From: Fictibacillus macauensis ZFHKF-1
GTDB lineage: Bacteria; Bacillota; Bacilli; Bacillales; Fictibacillaceae
Assembly: GCF_000269865.1 (NCBI RefSeq)
Contig: NZ_AKKV01000019.1
Location: 124,001 to 188,000 of the forward strand
Length of the DNA: 64,000 nucleotides
Direction of reading: 5' to 3'
In this document: positions 39,517 to 49,003 of the stretch, piece after piece
Position numbering within the stretch: position 1 is the stretch's first letter
How the letters are laid out: each line of letters opens with the position of its first letter
Position numbers and translations under genes: made by a program
The notes under the pieces: model-generated
What the model was told of the DNA's origin: nothing
The model's input: only the letters and a program-made list of their open reading frames with translations
Database searches by the model: none

Positions 39517-41853
39517 GTGGATAAACAGCAATTGCTGGCTTTTATGAAAGAAGAAGTATATAAACCGCTAACGGTGAAAGAACTAGAGGCGGCGTTTACC
39601 CTAGAAGGTGCAGATGCCTTCAAACAGCTCGTTAAGACGTTAAATGCACTTGAAGAAGAAGGCGAAGTTGTGCGTACGCGCTCCAATCGCTACGGCGTTC
39701 CGGAGAAAATGAATTTAGTAAAAGGTAAAGTGCAAGCGCATGCCAAAGGGTTTGCTTTTATTTTACCAGAAAGCGGCGAAGGAAAAGACGTCTATGTTGC
39801 TCAAGGTGATCTCGGATCTGCCATGAATAATGATGTCGTGCTCGTACGCTTAAATCAAGATTCTAAAGGCACGCATCCAGAGGGTGTCGTCATCCGTATT
39901 TTAGAGCGTGGTGTGACCGAAACAGTCGGTACGTTCCAACAAAGTCGTGGCTTCGGGTTTGTTATTGCTGATGATAAGCGTATTCCAAATGATATTTTCG
40001 TACCAGCCGATTGTGTAAATGGGGCTATCGATGGTCATAAAGTGGTTGTGAAAATCGTGAAGTACCCTGAAGGACGCAATTCAGCAGAAGGCGAGATCAT
40101 CCATATTCTTGGCCATAAAAACGATCCTGGTGTGGATATTTTATCGGTGATTTTTAAGCATCAATTACCGCAGGAATTCCCGGTTGCAGCGCTAGAACAA
40201 GCACATGACGTACCTGAGGAAATTGATCCGAAAGATATCGAAGGACGCCGCGATCTTCGCCAAGAAACGATTGTTACCATTGACGGTGAAGATGCCAAAG
40301 ACTTAGATGATGCCGTTAACGTAACGAAGCTAGAGAACGGCAACTATAAGCTAGGTGTTCATATTGCCGATGTGAGTCATTATGTTACAGAAGGTTCTCC
40401 AATCGATGAGGAAGCATTAGAGCGCGGAACGAGTGTCTACTTAGTGGATCGTGTTATTCCGATGATTCCACATCGTCTATCTAACGGAATTTGTTCCTTG
40501 AATCCACAGGTCGATCGCTTAACGCTATCGTGTGAGATGGAGATTACGCCAAAAGGGGAAGTCATTCGTCATGACATTTTCCCGAGTGTCATTCGTACGG
40601 TCGAACGGATGACGTATACGAACGTTCGTAAAATTCTTCAAGATGAAGATGAAGAAGTGAACAAGCGCTATGAGTCGCTGATCCCGTTCTTTAAGCTAAT
40701 GGGTGAATTAGCTGAAATTTTACGCAAGCGTCGCTTCAATCGTGGCGCCATTGACTTTGATTTTAGTGAAGCAAAAGTAATCGTGAATGAAAGCAGCGAG
40801 CCGTTAGAAATCGCGTTGCGTGAACGGTCGGTAGCAGAAAAACTTATTGAAGAGTTCATGCTCTGTGCCAACGAAACGGTTGCTCAACATTTCCATCAAG
40901 CGGATCTGCCATTTATGTACCGTATTCACGAAGAGCCTGATGCAGAAAAACTAGCACGCTTCGTTGAATTCATTTCCATGTTTGGCTATGTGTTAAAAGA
41001 TGGCGTAACCGAAGTACATCCAGCCACGCTTCAAAAGCTCTTAGAAGAAGTAAAAGGCGAGCCAGAAGAAATGGTCATTAGCAAAATTATGCTACGCTCC
41101 ATGAAGCAGGCGAAGTATTTCCCGGAAAGTCTCGGTCACTACGGATTAGCAACCGAGTTCTATACGCACTTTACGTCACCGATTCGTCGTTATCCTGACT
41201 TAATCGTGCACCGCTTAATTCGTACCTACTTAATCAATAAAAAAACCGATGACAAAACGCTCGGTAGATGGTCTGCGAAGCTCGAGGACATCGCCAAGCA
41301 TGCATCGGCGATGGAACGCCGTGCCGTTGATGCAGAACGAGAAACGGATGACCTTAAAAAAGCGGAGTTTATGCAAGATAAAATTGGCGAAGAATATGAA
41401 GGGGTTATTTCCTCTGTAACGAATTTCGGGCTGTTCGTCGAGCTGCCGAATACGATTGAAGGACTCGTTCATGTAAGCTATTTATCCGATGATTATTATC
41501 GCTATGATGAAAAGCATATGGCGATGATCGGGGAGCGCACAGGCACCGTCTTCCGCATTGGTGATGAGTTAGCGATTCGCGTCATTAACGTTAATTTAGA
41601 TGAGCGCGCGATTGACTTTGAAATCGTCGGCATGAAAGGAACGCCGCGTCGTCGTGGCAAAGAGCGTCCGAAAGTGATCGATAGCGGCAATCGTAAACGC
41701 AAAACGCGTCGTCCTGAAGGAGAGCGAGGCCGAGGTCGAGGTCAAGGTCAAGCGAGTAGCGCAAAAGATAGCAAAAGCGGCGAATCAAAAAAAGGCAAGA
41801 AAAAGCCGTTTTATAAAGGAAACTTTGCGAAAAAGAAAAAGAAAAAACGCTAA
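39517..41853 (+). CDS. rnr: Ribonuclease R
   Basis: 778 residues from GTG 39517, seven bases after AAAGGAGG; the frame back to 39466 overlaps est. Domains in order: N-terminal winged helix (residues about 1-65), two cold-shock domains ([35 protein letters not shown]), the RNB nuclease core with the metal-binding [14 protein letters not shown], an S1 domain ([18 protein letters not shown]) and a Lys/Arg-rich tail. A processive 3'-5' exoribonuclease that degrades structured RNA and tmRNA-tagged messages, in keeping with smpB and ssrA next to it. Confidence 0.97.
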   Translation: MDKQQLLAFMKEEVYKPLTVKELEAAFTLEGADAFKQLVKTLNALEEEGEVVRTRSNRYGVPEKMNLVKGKVQAHAKGFAFILPESGEGKDVYVAQGDLGSAMNNDVVLVRLNQDSKGTHPEGVVIRILERGVTETVGTFQQSRGFGFVIADDKRIPNDIFVPADCVNGAIDGHKVVVKIVKYPEGRNSAEGEIIHILGHKNDPGVDILSVIFKHQLPQEFPVAALEQAHDVPEEIDPKDIEGRRDLRQETIVTIDGEDAKDLDDAVNVTKLENGNYKLGVHIADVSHYVTEGSPIDEEALERGTSVYLVDRVIPMIPHRLSNGICSLNPQVDRLTLSCEMEITPKGEVIRHDIFPSVIRTVERMTYTNVRKILQDEDEEVNKRYESLIPFFKLMGELAEILRKRRFNRGAIDFDFSEAKVIVNESSEPLEIALRERSVAEKLIEEFMLCANETVAQHFHQADLPFMYRIHEEPDAEKLARFVEFISMFGYVLKDGVTEVHPATLQKLLEEVKGEPEEMVISKIMLRSMKQAKYFPESLGHYGLATEFYTHFTSPIRRYPDLIVHRLIRTYLINKKTDDKTLGRWSAKLEDIAKHASAMERRAVDAERETDDLKKAEFMQDKIGEEYEGVISSVTNFGLFVELPNTIEGLVHVSYLSDDYYRYDEKHMAMIGERTGTVFRIGDELAIRVINVNLDERAIDFEIVGMKGTPRRRGKERPKVIDSGNRKRKTRRPEGERGRGRGQGQASSAKDSKSGESKKGKKKPFYKGNFAKKKKKKR

Positions 41854-41958
41854 GCAAAGCAGTCAAAATACGATGAGAACCGCTTCAGGCGGTTCTTGAC
41901 GTTTTCTGACCAAATTGCTACAATAATAGTCTGTAACATTTTGGGGGAGGTTAGAAGT

Positions 41959-42426
41959 ATGCCAAAAGGAGAAGGCAAGCTTGTCGCGCAAAATAAAAAA
42001 GCGCGCCACGATTATCATATTGAAGATACCTTTGAGGCTGGACTTGTCCTCCAAGGAACAGAAATTAAAGCGATCCGAGCAGGACGCATTAATTTAAAAG
42101 ATTCTTTCGCTCGCGTACAGCAAGGCGAAGTGTTTGTCCACAACATGCACGTTAGCCCGTACGAGCAAGGAAATCGCTACAATCATGATCCGATGCGCAC
42201 GCGTAAGCTGTTGCTGCATAAAAAGCAAATCAATTTATTGCTTGCAGCGACAAAAGAAAAAGGCTACAGCATCGTACCGTTAAAGCTGTACTTGAAAAAT
42301 GGCTTTGCGAAGCTGTTAATCGGTATTGCAAAAGGGAAAAAGAACTACGATAAGCGTGAAGACTTAAAACGTAAAGATGCCAAACGTGAAATTGATCGTG
42401 CTTTCCGCGATCGCCAAAAGGCATAA
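41959..42426 (+). CDS. smpB: SsrA-binding protein SmpB
   Basis: 155 residues from ATG 41959, preceded by GGGGGAGG. N-terminus [37 protein letters not shown] and C-terminal [24 protein letters not shown], which enters the ribosomal decoding centre and mRNA channel, are characteristic. It delivers tmRNA to stalled ribosomes. ssrA begins 125 bases downstream. Confidence 0.97.
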   Translation: MPKGEGKLVAQNKKARHDYHIEDTFEAGLVLQGTEIKAIRAGRINLKDSFARVQQGEVFVHNMHVSPYEQGNRYNHDPMRTRKLLLHKKQINLLLAATKEKGYSIVPLKLYLKNGFAKLLIGIAKGKKNYDKREDLKRKDAKREIDRAFRDRQKA

Positions 42427-42444
42427 TGTACCGCGCACCTTTCA

Positions 42445-42472
42445 TTGACTTTTTCGCGAAAGGTGTTATACT
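42445..42472 (+). promoter_or_regulatory. Promoter of ssrA
   Basis: TTGACT (42445-42450), 16-base spacer, TATACT (42467-42472), about 80 bases upstream of mature tmRNA, leaving a 5' leader to be removed by RNase P. Confidence 0.8.
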
Positions 42473-42551
42473 ATTTACACTGCTACAATACAAATGAATA
42501 TGCATTGCAGCGGCTTTTACTTCCCGTAGAATCACCCCGGGACTTACTCAT

Positions 42552-42912
42552 GGGGACGTTACGGATTCGACAGGGGTAGTTCGAGCTTAAGTTGCGAGTC
42601 GAGGGGGTCGGCCTCGTTAAAACGCCAACGCCTATAACTGGCAAAACTAATAACAACCTAGCTTTAGCTGCGTAATAGCACTTTAGCTGATCCTCCCTCC
42701 ATCGCCCATGTGGTAGGGTAAGGGTCTCACTCTTAGTGGGCTACGCCGGCTGTCCTCCGCCTGAGGACGAAGGAAGAGCGCAATCAGGCTAGCGTCTCAA
42801 ACGCCTGTCGATAGGCAAATGAGACTGCGAAACGCCAATGTATCGACTACACTCGTAGAAGCTTAAGTGCCGATGTCTCTGGACGTGGGTTCGACTCCCA
42901 CCGTCTCCACCA
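42552..42912 (+). ncRNA. ssrA: tmRNA (SsrA)
   Basis: Begins GGGGACGTTACGGATTCGAC and ends GGGTTCGACTCCCACCGTCTCCACCA-type acceptor; GGGGACG pairs with CGTCTCC, and the CCA end is encoded. The tag frame runs from resume codon GGC 42640 to TAA 42673 and gives (A)GKTNNNLALAA. The LALAA end is the ClpXP degron. Together with SmpB it frees stalled ribosomes. Confidence 0.97.
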
Positions 42913-42937
42913 ATATACATATGTTGGTGGTTTTTTT
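42907..42937 (+). terminator. Rho-independent terminator of ssrA
   Basis: CCACCAA (42907-42913) pairs with TTGGTGG (42924-42930), followed by seven T. The 5' arm includes the CCA end of tmRNA, so 3' trimming must follow termination. Confidence 0.9.
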
Positions 42938-42969
42938 ATGTCTGTGAATCAAAGGCTAACATTGCCTTT

Positions 42970-43007
42970 TGCCAACACCTTGATAAATTAGGGTTTTGGC
43001 ATTTTTT
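42970..43007 (+). terminator. Second hairpin with T-run after ssrA
   Basis: TGCCAA / TTGGCA arms around a 20-base AT-rich loop, then ATTTTTT. It may be a back-up terminator or a scar of an integrated element; the surrounding 200 bases hold no gene. Confidence 0.45.
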
Positions 43008-43143
43008 CATTTTTTCGTTACATGAGTATAGATAGCCATTGTCGTTTTCACATTTTAATGGCCAAGTCTATTTAGTGATGCTTCAGATCAAAAGAAGAGA
43101 GCAATGTGTATGTCTTAGGCCATATGGTGTAAAAGATTAATGG

Positions 43144-43345
43144 CTACGGATTTTCAAGCAGCCCTTGCATGATTTTTTTATAGGATTTTGTCCATTTCTC
43201 GCAAAACGTTTCTAGCGCTTCTTTTGCCAGTTCATCACTGCAAGCTTGATGAATTGTTTTAAAATCCTCACAAATTTCGATCTTCCACACGAACTTTATG
43301 AGCAATGTTGCGCGCAATGAAAATAAACAATAAAACCTCTTTAAC
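43144..43345 (-). pseudogene. IS256-type transposase remnant
   Basis: On the minus strand two frames together read FIFIARNIAHKVRVEDR and CEDFKTIHQACSDELAKEALETFCEKW, then TKSYKKIM and a stop. This is the segment of IS256 (mutator-type) transposases after the second catalytic Asp (R.hIxRNIAHKVR..D..eicEDFKtI...A...L..F.eKW). A frameshift near 43290 and loss of both ends show a dead fragment. No terminal inverted repeats were found. Confidence 0.7.
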
Positions 43346-43450
43346 GTCACGTTCTTTGACTTTTTCCGGCAACTCTTTTCAGTTATAGGCGGATTCAGTT
43401 GGGGCAATCTAATACGTAATTATTTTGCCTTTGTAAAATAAATAACCTCT

Positions 43451-43660
43451 CTAGTAAATAGAGAAGTTTAAAGGTTTTCGTGTAAAGACCCCGAGTAATC
43501 GAGGAAGGACAGAATTAATATTTTTCAATAAAATAAAAATTCCTAATGATAGCAAGCTCACCACAAATCCTAAAATGGTTAAACCATTAGATAATGTAGA
43601 TAACATAGATACCACCCCTTCCTGAATACCAGTCAAATCTAACTGTCCTCGTTTCTTCAT
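43451..43660 (-). CDS. Small membrane protein, 69 residues
   Basis: The start at 43660 has AGGTGA six bases upstream; an ATG at 43666 touches that site and is less likely. One strong membrane helix (LTILGFVVSLLSLGIFILL) lies in the middle with a basic C-terminal tail. It follows the pentapeptide-repeat gene by 35 bases on the same strand and is probably co-transcribed. The family is not recognised; size and shape resemble holin-like or stress membrane proteins. Confidence 0.6.
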   Translation of the reverse strand: MKKRGQLDLTGIQEGVVSMLSTLSNGLTILGFVVSLLSLGIFILLKNINSVLPRLLGVFTRKPLNFSIY

Positions 43661-43695
43661 TGACATTCACCTATAAAGGTTCCAGGGCAGGACAA

Positions 43696-44427
43696 CTATA
43701 GTATACCATCTTTTCTATAATATTTTGACAAAAATTCCAAGTAACTAAAGTATGTAAACATTGTCTTATTAGAGGTCTTCTTGTTTTTTTCATACATTTT
43801 CTGAAAAGCATTACGCAATTCTTTTTCTGAAAAGTACATTAGAAGTAAGTATAGAATCCAATAGTTTATTTTCTTACCATTTGAATTCTTGGTAGTAAGC
43901 ACATAATGTTTTTTTATTTTTGGTATTTCTATTAGCTTTTCAATGGATTGTAATAAGGTATCATCTATTTTTAAAGAGGGGGATCCTTTAAGAATATAAA
44001 CACCTGGTTGATCTATAATTAAATTTTTAGCTTGATCGGTGTTCGTGTTTATGAAATAAACATTTTTAAAAGTAGCATTAGAGAAATCGGTATCTTTTAT
44101 ATTTGCTCCATAAAAGAGTACATTTTCGAAGTATACATTTATGAATTTACTTTTTTTAAGGTTAGTGTTTATAAAATCTACTCCATTTATTTTGCTGTTT
44201 CGAAAATTACAAGCCGTTATATTAGATGCAGTATACTTGATGTTTTTAAAAAAGGAATCAACAAAAATCAGATTATGAATATTGGTTTTATATAGATGTT
44301 TGTTAGTTCTTCCATCAAATTTTCGAGGTGAATTTGCTAAGGAGAATGGAACATGTTTACCTTTTTTAATTTTTTTAATTCTCTTCAGTTTTTGAATTGT
44401 TTTTTCTTTCTGTTTACCTCTACACAT
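43696..44427 (-). CDS. Pentapeptide-repeat protein
   Basis: 243 residues, start at 44427 with GGGGGAA seven bases upstream. A basic N-terminus (KLKRIKKIKKGKH) precedes about 18 consecutive A(D/N)LxX-type pentapeptides, such as CNFRNSKINGVDFINTNLKK and DFSNATFKNVYF (residues about 60-135), which fold as a right-handed beta-helix. A helical C-terminal domain rich in Lys and Tyr follows. It is very AT-rich relative to its neighbours, in the decayed patch after ssrA, so probably acquired. Some pentapeptide proteins protect gyrase from quinolones, but nothing here proves that role. Confidence 0.8.
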   Translation of the reverse strand: MCRGKQKEKTIQKLKRIKKIKKGKHVPFSLANSPRKFDGRTNKHLYKTNIHNLIFVDSFFKNIKYTASNITACNFRNSKINGVDFINTNLKKSKFINVYFENVLFYGANIKDTDFSNATFKNVYFINTNTDQAKNLIIDQPGVYILKGSPSLKIDDTLLQSIEKLIEIPKIKKHYVLTTKNSNGKKINYWILYLLLMYFSEKELRNAFQKMYEKNKKTSNKTMFTYFSYLEFLSKYYRKDGIL

Positions 44428-44695
44428 CTTTGTTCCCCCTATAATAAAAATAACTATTTTAAATATAGTATTTGGTATATAAAGGTTGTTGAATAGAACA
44501 TTTCTTGATTGTTAGCTGGATGCACTTACAAATGTAGCTTATTTAAGAACGTATATGCAATATGATTTTTTTAATATTTCTAAAAGAATTGTAATATACA
44601 ATCAGTAACAATTACTGTAAAATTTTAGAGTGTCGTCTATCCGTTAATTACATAAGCTTTAACTTGGTAAAAAAATAATCATAAGGAGTTTTACA
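44428..44695. other. Intergenic AT-rich region
   Basis: Divergent region between the pentapeptide gene and the NUDIX remnant; it should hold the promoter of both. No gene or strong promoter could be assigned. Confidence 0.3.
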
Positions 44696-44965
44696 ATGGA
44701 AAAGTGGGACCTATATGATCAATATCGTCATAAAATCGAAAAACAAATAACCCGTGGAGAGACGCTAGCACCAGATGAATTTCGTTTAGTTGTTCACGTA
44801 TGTATTTTTAATAGCAAAGGAGAGATGCTCATTCAACAGCGGCAGCCTTTTAAGCAAGGATGGTCGAATCTTTGGGATCTTACGTGTGGAGGCAGTGCGG
44901 TAATGGGCTTCGAAAGAGGAAATCATAAATCTCATACAACAAGAGAAGTTTATCCCGTATTATGA
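44696..44965 (+). pseudogene. NUDIX hydrolase, truncated (IPP-isomerase-like)
   Basis: AAGGAG precedes ATG 44696. The first about 72 residues are a good NUDIX N-terminus (WDLYDQYRHKIEKQITRGE, LVVHVCIFNSKGEMLIQQRQ, WSNLWDLTCGGSAVMGF). The reading frame then breaks at the NUDIX box, so the metal-binding REXXEE helix is missing and the product ends after 89 residues. It has 150-180 residues in intact relatives. A deletion or frameshift near 44910 has killed it. Confidence 0.8.
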
Positions 44966-45073
44966 GAGTTTAATTGCGTTTCTTTTTGAGAGCCGTCATC
45001 AGTATGGCACTCACCGTCGTTAAAGATTGTTATACTCTCAAAGATTAATTTGATGAGGGGAGACAAACATACT

Positions 45074-45279
45074 GTTACTGCAAAAAGCACGGCAGATGGC
45101 AGCAATCTATCGGCAAAATCCTAACATAAAAGCCATCTTGTTAGCAGGTTCGGTTTCAAGAAACTAGAAAGATGAACACTACGATATCGAATGACATATA
45201 TTTTGGTCAACACCACAAGAAGATGAAGGTCGTCACCGTCCGATCCAACACGTTGGAGGGACGATTTATAGCAAATCGT
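45074..45279 (+). pseudogene. Nucleotidyltransferase-domain pseudogene
   Basis: One frame reads LLQKARQMAAIYRQNPNIKA then ILLAGSVSRN, stop, KDEHYDIE, stop, HIYF; the neighbouring frame continues FWSTPQEDEGRHRPIQHVGGTIYSKS. GSVSRxxxDxxSDIE is the nucleotidyltransferase motif (GSxxxxxxDxD/E) of aminoglycoside-adenylyltransferase-like proteins. Two in-frame stops and a frameshift show that it is dead, and the C-terminal part is missing. Confidence 0.75.
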
Positions 45280-45305
45280 AAGGTGAGTAAAAGGGAGGTG
45301 CCTAC

Positions 45306-45767
45306 ATGAAAAAGGGGATTGAAATTACAATTGTCGTAACACTTATTGGTCTTTTGCTTGCAATCTTTTCTTTTGCCGAGTTTATTTTTCTAAATTTGTT
45401 TGGATTGCAGTATGAATCAGTAGGTGCGCTTCTGTTGTTTCTGTTTGTTGGCTTTCTCATTGATGTGCCTTTATCGCTTCTTATAGCGTCCATTCCACGC
45501 GTATTGAAAGCGTTTGGTATGCTGAAATCGAGCAACAGGAGTGTCGCTTTTATTTTACATTTAGGAAGTGCGTGGATTTTAATTGGGCTTCTAGATTTAA
45601 TGATGGATGGTGTGAGCATTTCAGTAGGCGGAGCTTTCTTGGTTGCTTTAGTCGGTGCAATGATTGATTGGCTCTTTAACGGTAAAGACGATCAGAAGTT
45701 TACGTATCAAACGTACGAAGAAATAAAGAAACAGCGTGAATTGAAAAAAAGCGGAGAGGATCACTAA
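45306..45767 (+). CDS. Membrane protein, possibly YrvL-like
   Basis: 153 residues, start ATG 45306 after GGGAGGTG. Four hydrophobic helices (residues about 8-30, 38-62, 78-100, 105-125) and a charged C-terminal tail. The overall pattern resembles the small regulatory membrane protein YrvL of Bacillus, but I see no decisive motif. It begins just after the dead nucleotidyltransferase, which marks the right edge of the decayed patch. Confidence 0.6.
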   Translation: MKKGIEITIVVTLIGLLLAIFSFAEFIFLNLFGLQYESVGALLLFLFVGFLIDVPLSLLIASIPRVLKAFGMLKSSNRSVAFILHLGSAWILIGLLDLMMDGVSISVGGAFLVALVGAMIDWLFNGKDDQKFTYQTYEEIKKQRELKKSGEDH

Positions 45768-45813
45768 ATAGCAGTTATGTACATACGGTAAGAAGATTGT
45801 GAGGGATCTGACT

Positions 45814-46575
45814 ATGAATCTGCAACAATTTCAACAAAGTATTTCAACTCTTTTTCCACAACAACTCCTTGAAGACTTTACAGGGGATTATGGTTTTACG
45901 AGTAAAAAAAATGACTGCATTTCTACGATCGGTTATTGCACGAACCTATCATTAGAAGTAATGGAGCAAGCAGCTGCGAATAACGTTGATTTACTCATCA
46001 CACATCATGATGCATGGGATTTTCTGTACGGATTGCAAGAAGCTTGTGTTGCGAAGTTAGAAGCGTATAACATAAGTCATTTTTGGATTCATGGCCCGCT
46101 AGATATGATTGAGTTTGGTACGTGTACGTCGCTTATGAATGAACTTGGCCTGTCAGTTGTTCGTTATTCAACGTACGATGATGATACGGAATTTCCTGGC
46201 ATTGGCGAATTTCATCTCCCGGTTTCGTTTGAACAGCTTGCAGGGAAGATGAGCAGCACTTTAGCTGAACCCGTTCGAGCTTGGAAAAACAATGAAAAAC
46301 AGGTGAAAAAGGTTGGAATTTTAACAGGGGCGGGGCATGCGTCGCAGCATTTGAAAATGGCCTATGAGCAAGGCTGTGATACATATATTACAGGCGAAGT
46401 AACTTTGTATACCATTCAATATGCGCAATTTCTCGGTATGAATTTGCTCGTAGGTAGTCATACGTTTACGGAGTTTTTCGGAGTGAAAAGTCTTTGTGAA
46501 CAGCTTGAAAATGAACATCCTGCGCTACGTTTCGTTCCGTTAAAAGAGTCTCATTTTGAGCTGCAAAATGCGTAA
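45814..46575 (+). CDS. Nif3-like dinuclear metal-centre protein
   Basis: 253 residues from ATG 45814 after GAGGGA; GTG 45799 is possible. LLITHHDAWDF near residue 60 and GSHTFTEFFGVKSLCEQL near the end hold the His/Glu metal ligands of the NIF3/DUF34 family, and the mid-protein GAGHASQHLKMAYEQGCDTYITGEV segment matches. Biochemical role is unsettled; relatives resemble GTP cyclohydrolase I type 2. It stands alone with a bidirectional terminator after it. Confidence 0.88.
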   Translation: MNLQQFQQSISTLFPQQLLEDFTGDYGFTSKKNDCISTIGYCTNLSLEVMEQAAANNVDLLITHHDAWDFLYGLQEACVAKLEAYNISHFWIHGPLDMIEFGTCTSLMNELGLSVVRYSTYDDDTEFPGIGEFHLPVSFEQLAGKMSSTLAEPVRAWKNNEKQVKKVGILTGAGHASQHLKMAYEQGCDTYITGEVTLYTIQYAQFLGMNLLVGSHTFTEFFGVKSLCEQLENEHPALRFVPLKESHFELQNA

Positions 46576-46577
46576 TA

Positions 46578-46618
46578 CAAAAGCAATCGCTGCAAAAGAG
46601 AGCGATTGCTTTTTGTAT
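46578..46618. terminator. Bidirectional terminator between converging genes
   Basis: AGCAATCGCT / AGCGATTGCT stem with T-run on the plus side and A-run on the other. It serves the Nif3-like gene and the minus-strand gene ending at 46618. Confidence 0.9.
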
Positions 46619-47196
46619 TATTCCCGCAGCCCTTTGCCTGCTAAAATCGCTTCTATTGCTTTTTCGATTCGACTTTGGCGGGTTTTGCTTTGTTTTGGTT
46701 GTGAAAAGTGAAGGATATAGGCGCGCTGTCTTCCCGGTGTGAGTGCTTTGAAGGCGTGTTCGAATGCTGGTGTAGCGGAAAAAGCAGCTACTAGTTCTGG
46801 TAGCGAGAGGTCGACGGTAGTGTTTTTTGGCAGGGTCTTCTTTTCTTGTTCAATCACGATTGCTTCGTGAAGATAGGCTGTAATGATGGCTGCTTTGTTC
46901 TCAATGTCTTGTAGATTCGTAAACCGCAACTGCCGAGCGCTTTGCACGTTTTCTGTTTGTTGGATGAGGAGGTTGTGCGGATCGCTCATGAGGGCGCCTT
47001 TATGAAACAAAAGAGCGATATAATCTTTAAAGTCATGAATTAATACGACGTTACGATTGTGTAGCGTATAGCATGGATGCTTCCATTTCATCGTTTCGTG
47101 AAGATCGCTACACAGTATGATTTGTCGCAGTGCTTCATACTCTTTTTGCCAGTGCTGTACATTGCTAATAAATTGGTCGACGGTTGTAACTGACAT
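46618..47196 (-). CDS. YdeI/OmpD-associated (DUF1801-type) family protein
   Basis: 192 residues from ATG 47196, preceded by GAGGGGGAT. The N-terminal DUF1801-like half (HETMKWKHPCYTLHNRNVVLIHDFKDYIALLFHKGAL) and the C-terminal YdeI half (LPELVAAFSATPAFEHAFKALTPGRQRAYILHFSQPKQSKTRQSRIEKAIEAIL) are recognisable. The function is unknown; relatives are linked to antimicrobial peptide and stress responses. Confidence 0.82.
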   Translation of the reverse strand: MSVTTVDQFISNVQHWQKEYEALRQIILCSDLHETMKWKHPCYTLHNRNVVLIHDFKDYIALLFHKGALMSDPHNLLIQQTENVQSARQLRFTNLQDIENKAAIITAYLHEAIVIEQEKKTLPKNTTVDLSLPELVAAFSATPAFEHAFKALTPGRQRAYILHFSQPKQSKTRQSRIEKAIEAILAGKGLRE

Positions 47197-47318
47197 CCAA
47201 ATCCCCCTCGATTTCAATAGAGCCGTGGTTAATCATAGTGTGCCTTATACGTGATGTTATGTCAAAAATTTCATCATAAAAAAAATCCGAACAGTGCTGT
47301 ACTGCTCGGAAGAAGTCG

Positions 47319-48536
47319 TTAGCTATGCTTGGCGTAGTTTCGATTCAAATCAATGCACGCTAAATCATGTCGAGGCTGACCGAGCAGTTCGTCTCGTAAA
47401 AGGGTGGCACCAATCATGCTATAAACCGTTCCATTGCCACCATAGCCAAATAAATAGTATAAATGCGGTTTGTCAGGATGGCGACCGATGAACGGCAGGT
47501 TATCAACAGATTCACCGAAGCTTGCTCCCCAAGCATAATCAATGGTAAGGGAGAGGGAAGGGAAGAGACGTTGCAGCTCTTCTACGATGCGTTTGCCGCG
47601 ATCGGCAATCCACGCTTCATCATGAGGTGCTTCAGGCGAATCTTCATCTAGTCCGCCAGCGATAATGCGGTGATCAACCGTCGTACGCATATAAAAGTAC
47701 GGTCGTTTCGTTTCCCAAATCATCGCGCGGTCTTCCCATTGCGATAAGTCGGCAATCGGTGCTGTCGCAATGGCATAGGAACGATTAATATCAGAACCAA
47801 CGTAGCTTTGCATCGGATTTGAATCATAGCCGGTAGCATAAACGACAGAGGAGGCATAAAAAGAGCCAATGCTTGTCGTTAACTCGACGCCCTGAGAAGA
47901 AGATTCCGTTTGCAGCGCTTCAACGCCTTCAAAAAGATGCACACCTTCTTGTGCAAGCTTATAAAAAATACCGTGAACGAATCGATACGGATTCACTTCT
48001 GCATCACCATACGTCACAAGAGCAGCGGGTTTCGTAAACGGCATATGCTTAGCGACGTCATTCGCATCCCAGTAATCCGCAGCGAATCCGTACTGTCGTA
48101 ACGTTTCATATTCCTTTTGCACTTTAGCGACGTGGGAATCATCACTAGCATAACAAATGCTTTTACGCATAATAAAATGAGGATCAATTGGAAGCGTGCG
48201 GGCCACGTCATGTAATTGTTGGACCGCTTGCTGACATTCTCGATAAAAGTTCACCGCGTCTTGTTCCCCGATTTGAGCAATCAGTTCATGCAACATAATA
48301 TCGTTGGCATACTGAAGCAGCCCGGTATTTGCCGAAGAACTACCATGTGCCATTGCTCGCTTATCGATGACGGCGACTGTCATCCCTTCTTTTGCTAGCG
48401 TATAGGCTGTTAGCGCCCCAGACATGCCGCCACCGACAACGATGACGTCATAGTGTGGGGCAATTTTTGCTGTGTTCGTTGCTACAGGCGTATCAAGTGT
48501 TGTTGGCCAATACAATGATCCATTGTGTAATTTCAT
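47319..48536 (-). CDS. FAD-dependent oxidoreductase, DAO family
   Basis: 405 residues. N-terminal FAD fold VIVVGGGMSGALTAYTLAKEG, then SSANTGLLQYANDIMLHEL, and the C-terminal LPFIGRHPDKPHLYYLFGYGGNGTVYSM with the second FAD contact. It belongs to the glycine/gamma-glutamylputrescine oxidase-like group (YurR/OrdL). It oxidises an unknown secondary or primary amine. GAGGTTGAAAAG precedes the start at 48536. Confidence 0.88.
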   Translation of the reverse strand: MKLHNGSLYWPTTLDTPVATNTAKIAPHYDVIVVGGGMSGALTAYTLAKEGMTVAVIDKRAMAHGSSSANTGLLQYANDIMLHELIAQIGEQDAVNFYRECQQAVQQLHDVARTLPIDPHFIMRKSICYASDDSHVAKVQKEYETLRQYGFAADYWDANDVAKHMPFTKPAALVTYGDAEVNPYRFVHGIFYKLAQEGVHLFEGVEALQTESSSQGVELTTSIGSFYASSVVYATGYDSNPMQSYVGSDINRSYAIATAPIADLSQWEDRAMIWETKRPYFYMRTTVDHRIIAGGLDEDSPEAPHDEAWIADRGKRIVEELQRLFPSLSLTIDYAWGASFGESVDNLPFIGRHPDKPHLYYLFGYGGNGTVYSMIGATLLRDELLGQPRHDLACIDLNRNYAKHS

Positions 48537-48619
48537 CTTTTCAACCTCGTCTCCGGAAAATAATTATCCTTCTCTACCCAACTAATGGCGAAAACGAAAC
48601 AAGAAAATGATAGAAATCG

Positions 48620-49003
48620 TTAGTTCTGTATGATTTTATGCACAAGATCGGTGAAAGTGCCATGAATGATGTGAACATTTTGTATGTAATAAAAGGTGGT
48701 AAGCTTTTCATGAAAGGAAGCTTCATCCGCTTCGTAAAGGTACACCGTTTTTCCTTCTGCGAGTGCGATGCCAAGTTCAACATGTGTACCATTGCCTCCA
48801 GGTAAAAGAACAACTAAAAAATCAGCTTGTTTTACGCCTTGAAGCTCAGCTTCTCCAATGGCGCGAAGAGCGTCTGCGGTTGTCGCTCGTTCGTTGACCG
48901 TCCAATCGTACGTATGCTCAAAACCGTGTGCTTCTAGCTGTGCTTTTAACTGTTGCACGAGCGCTTTATTTTGAAATCCTGAGGCAATATAGAAGGACGG
49001 CAT
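48620..49003 (-). CDS. Nucleoside 2-deoxyribosyltransferase-like protein
   Basis: 127 residues. MPSFYIASGFQNKALVQQLK, FEHTYDWT, QADFLVVLLPGGNGTHVELGIALAEGKTVYLYEA match the nucleoside 2-deoxyribosyltransferase fold; the Glu in GTHVELG is the usual nucleophile. The stop codon of the preceding deacetylase overlaps this start by one base (TAATG), so the two are translationally coupled. Confidence 0.82.
   Translation of the reverse strand: MPSFYIASGFQNKALVQQLKAQLEAHGFEHTYDWTVNERATTADALRAIGEAELQGVKQADFLVVLLPGGNGTHVELGIALAEGKTVYLYEADEASFHEKLTTFYYIQNVHIIHGTFTDLVHKIIQN

Noticed and set aside
42913-45300. Intact integrated island with integrase at ssrA
   Set aside because: No integrase gene and no second copy of the ssrA 3' end were found; only decayed pieces are visible.
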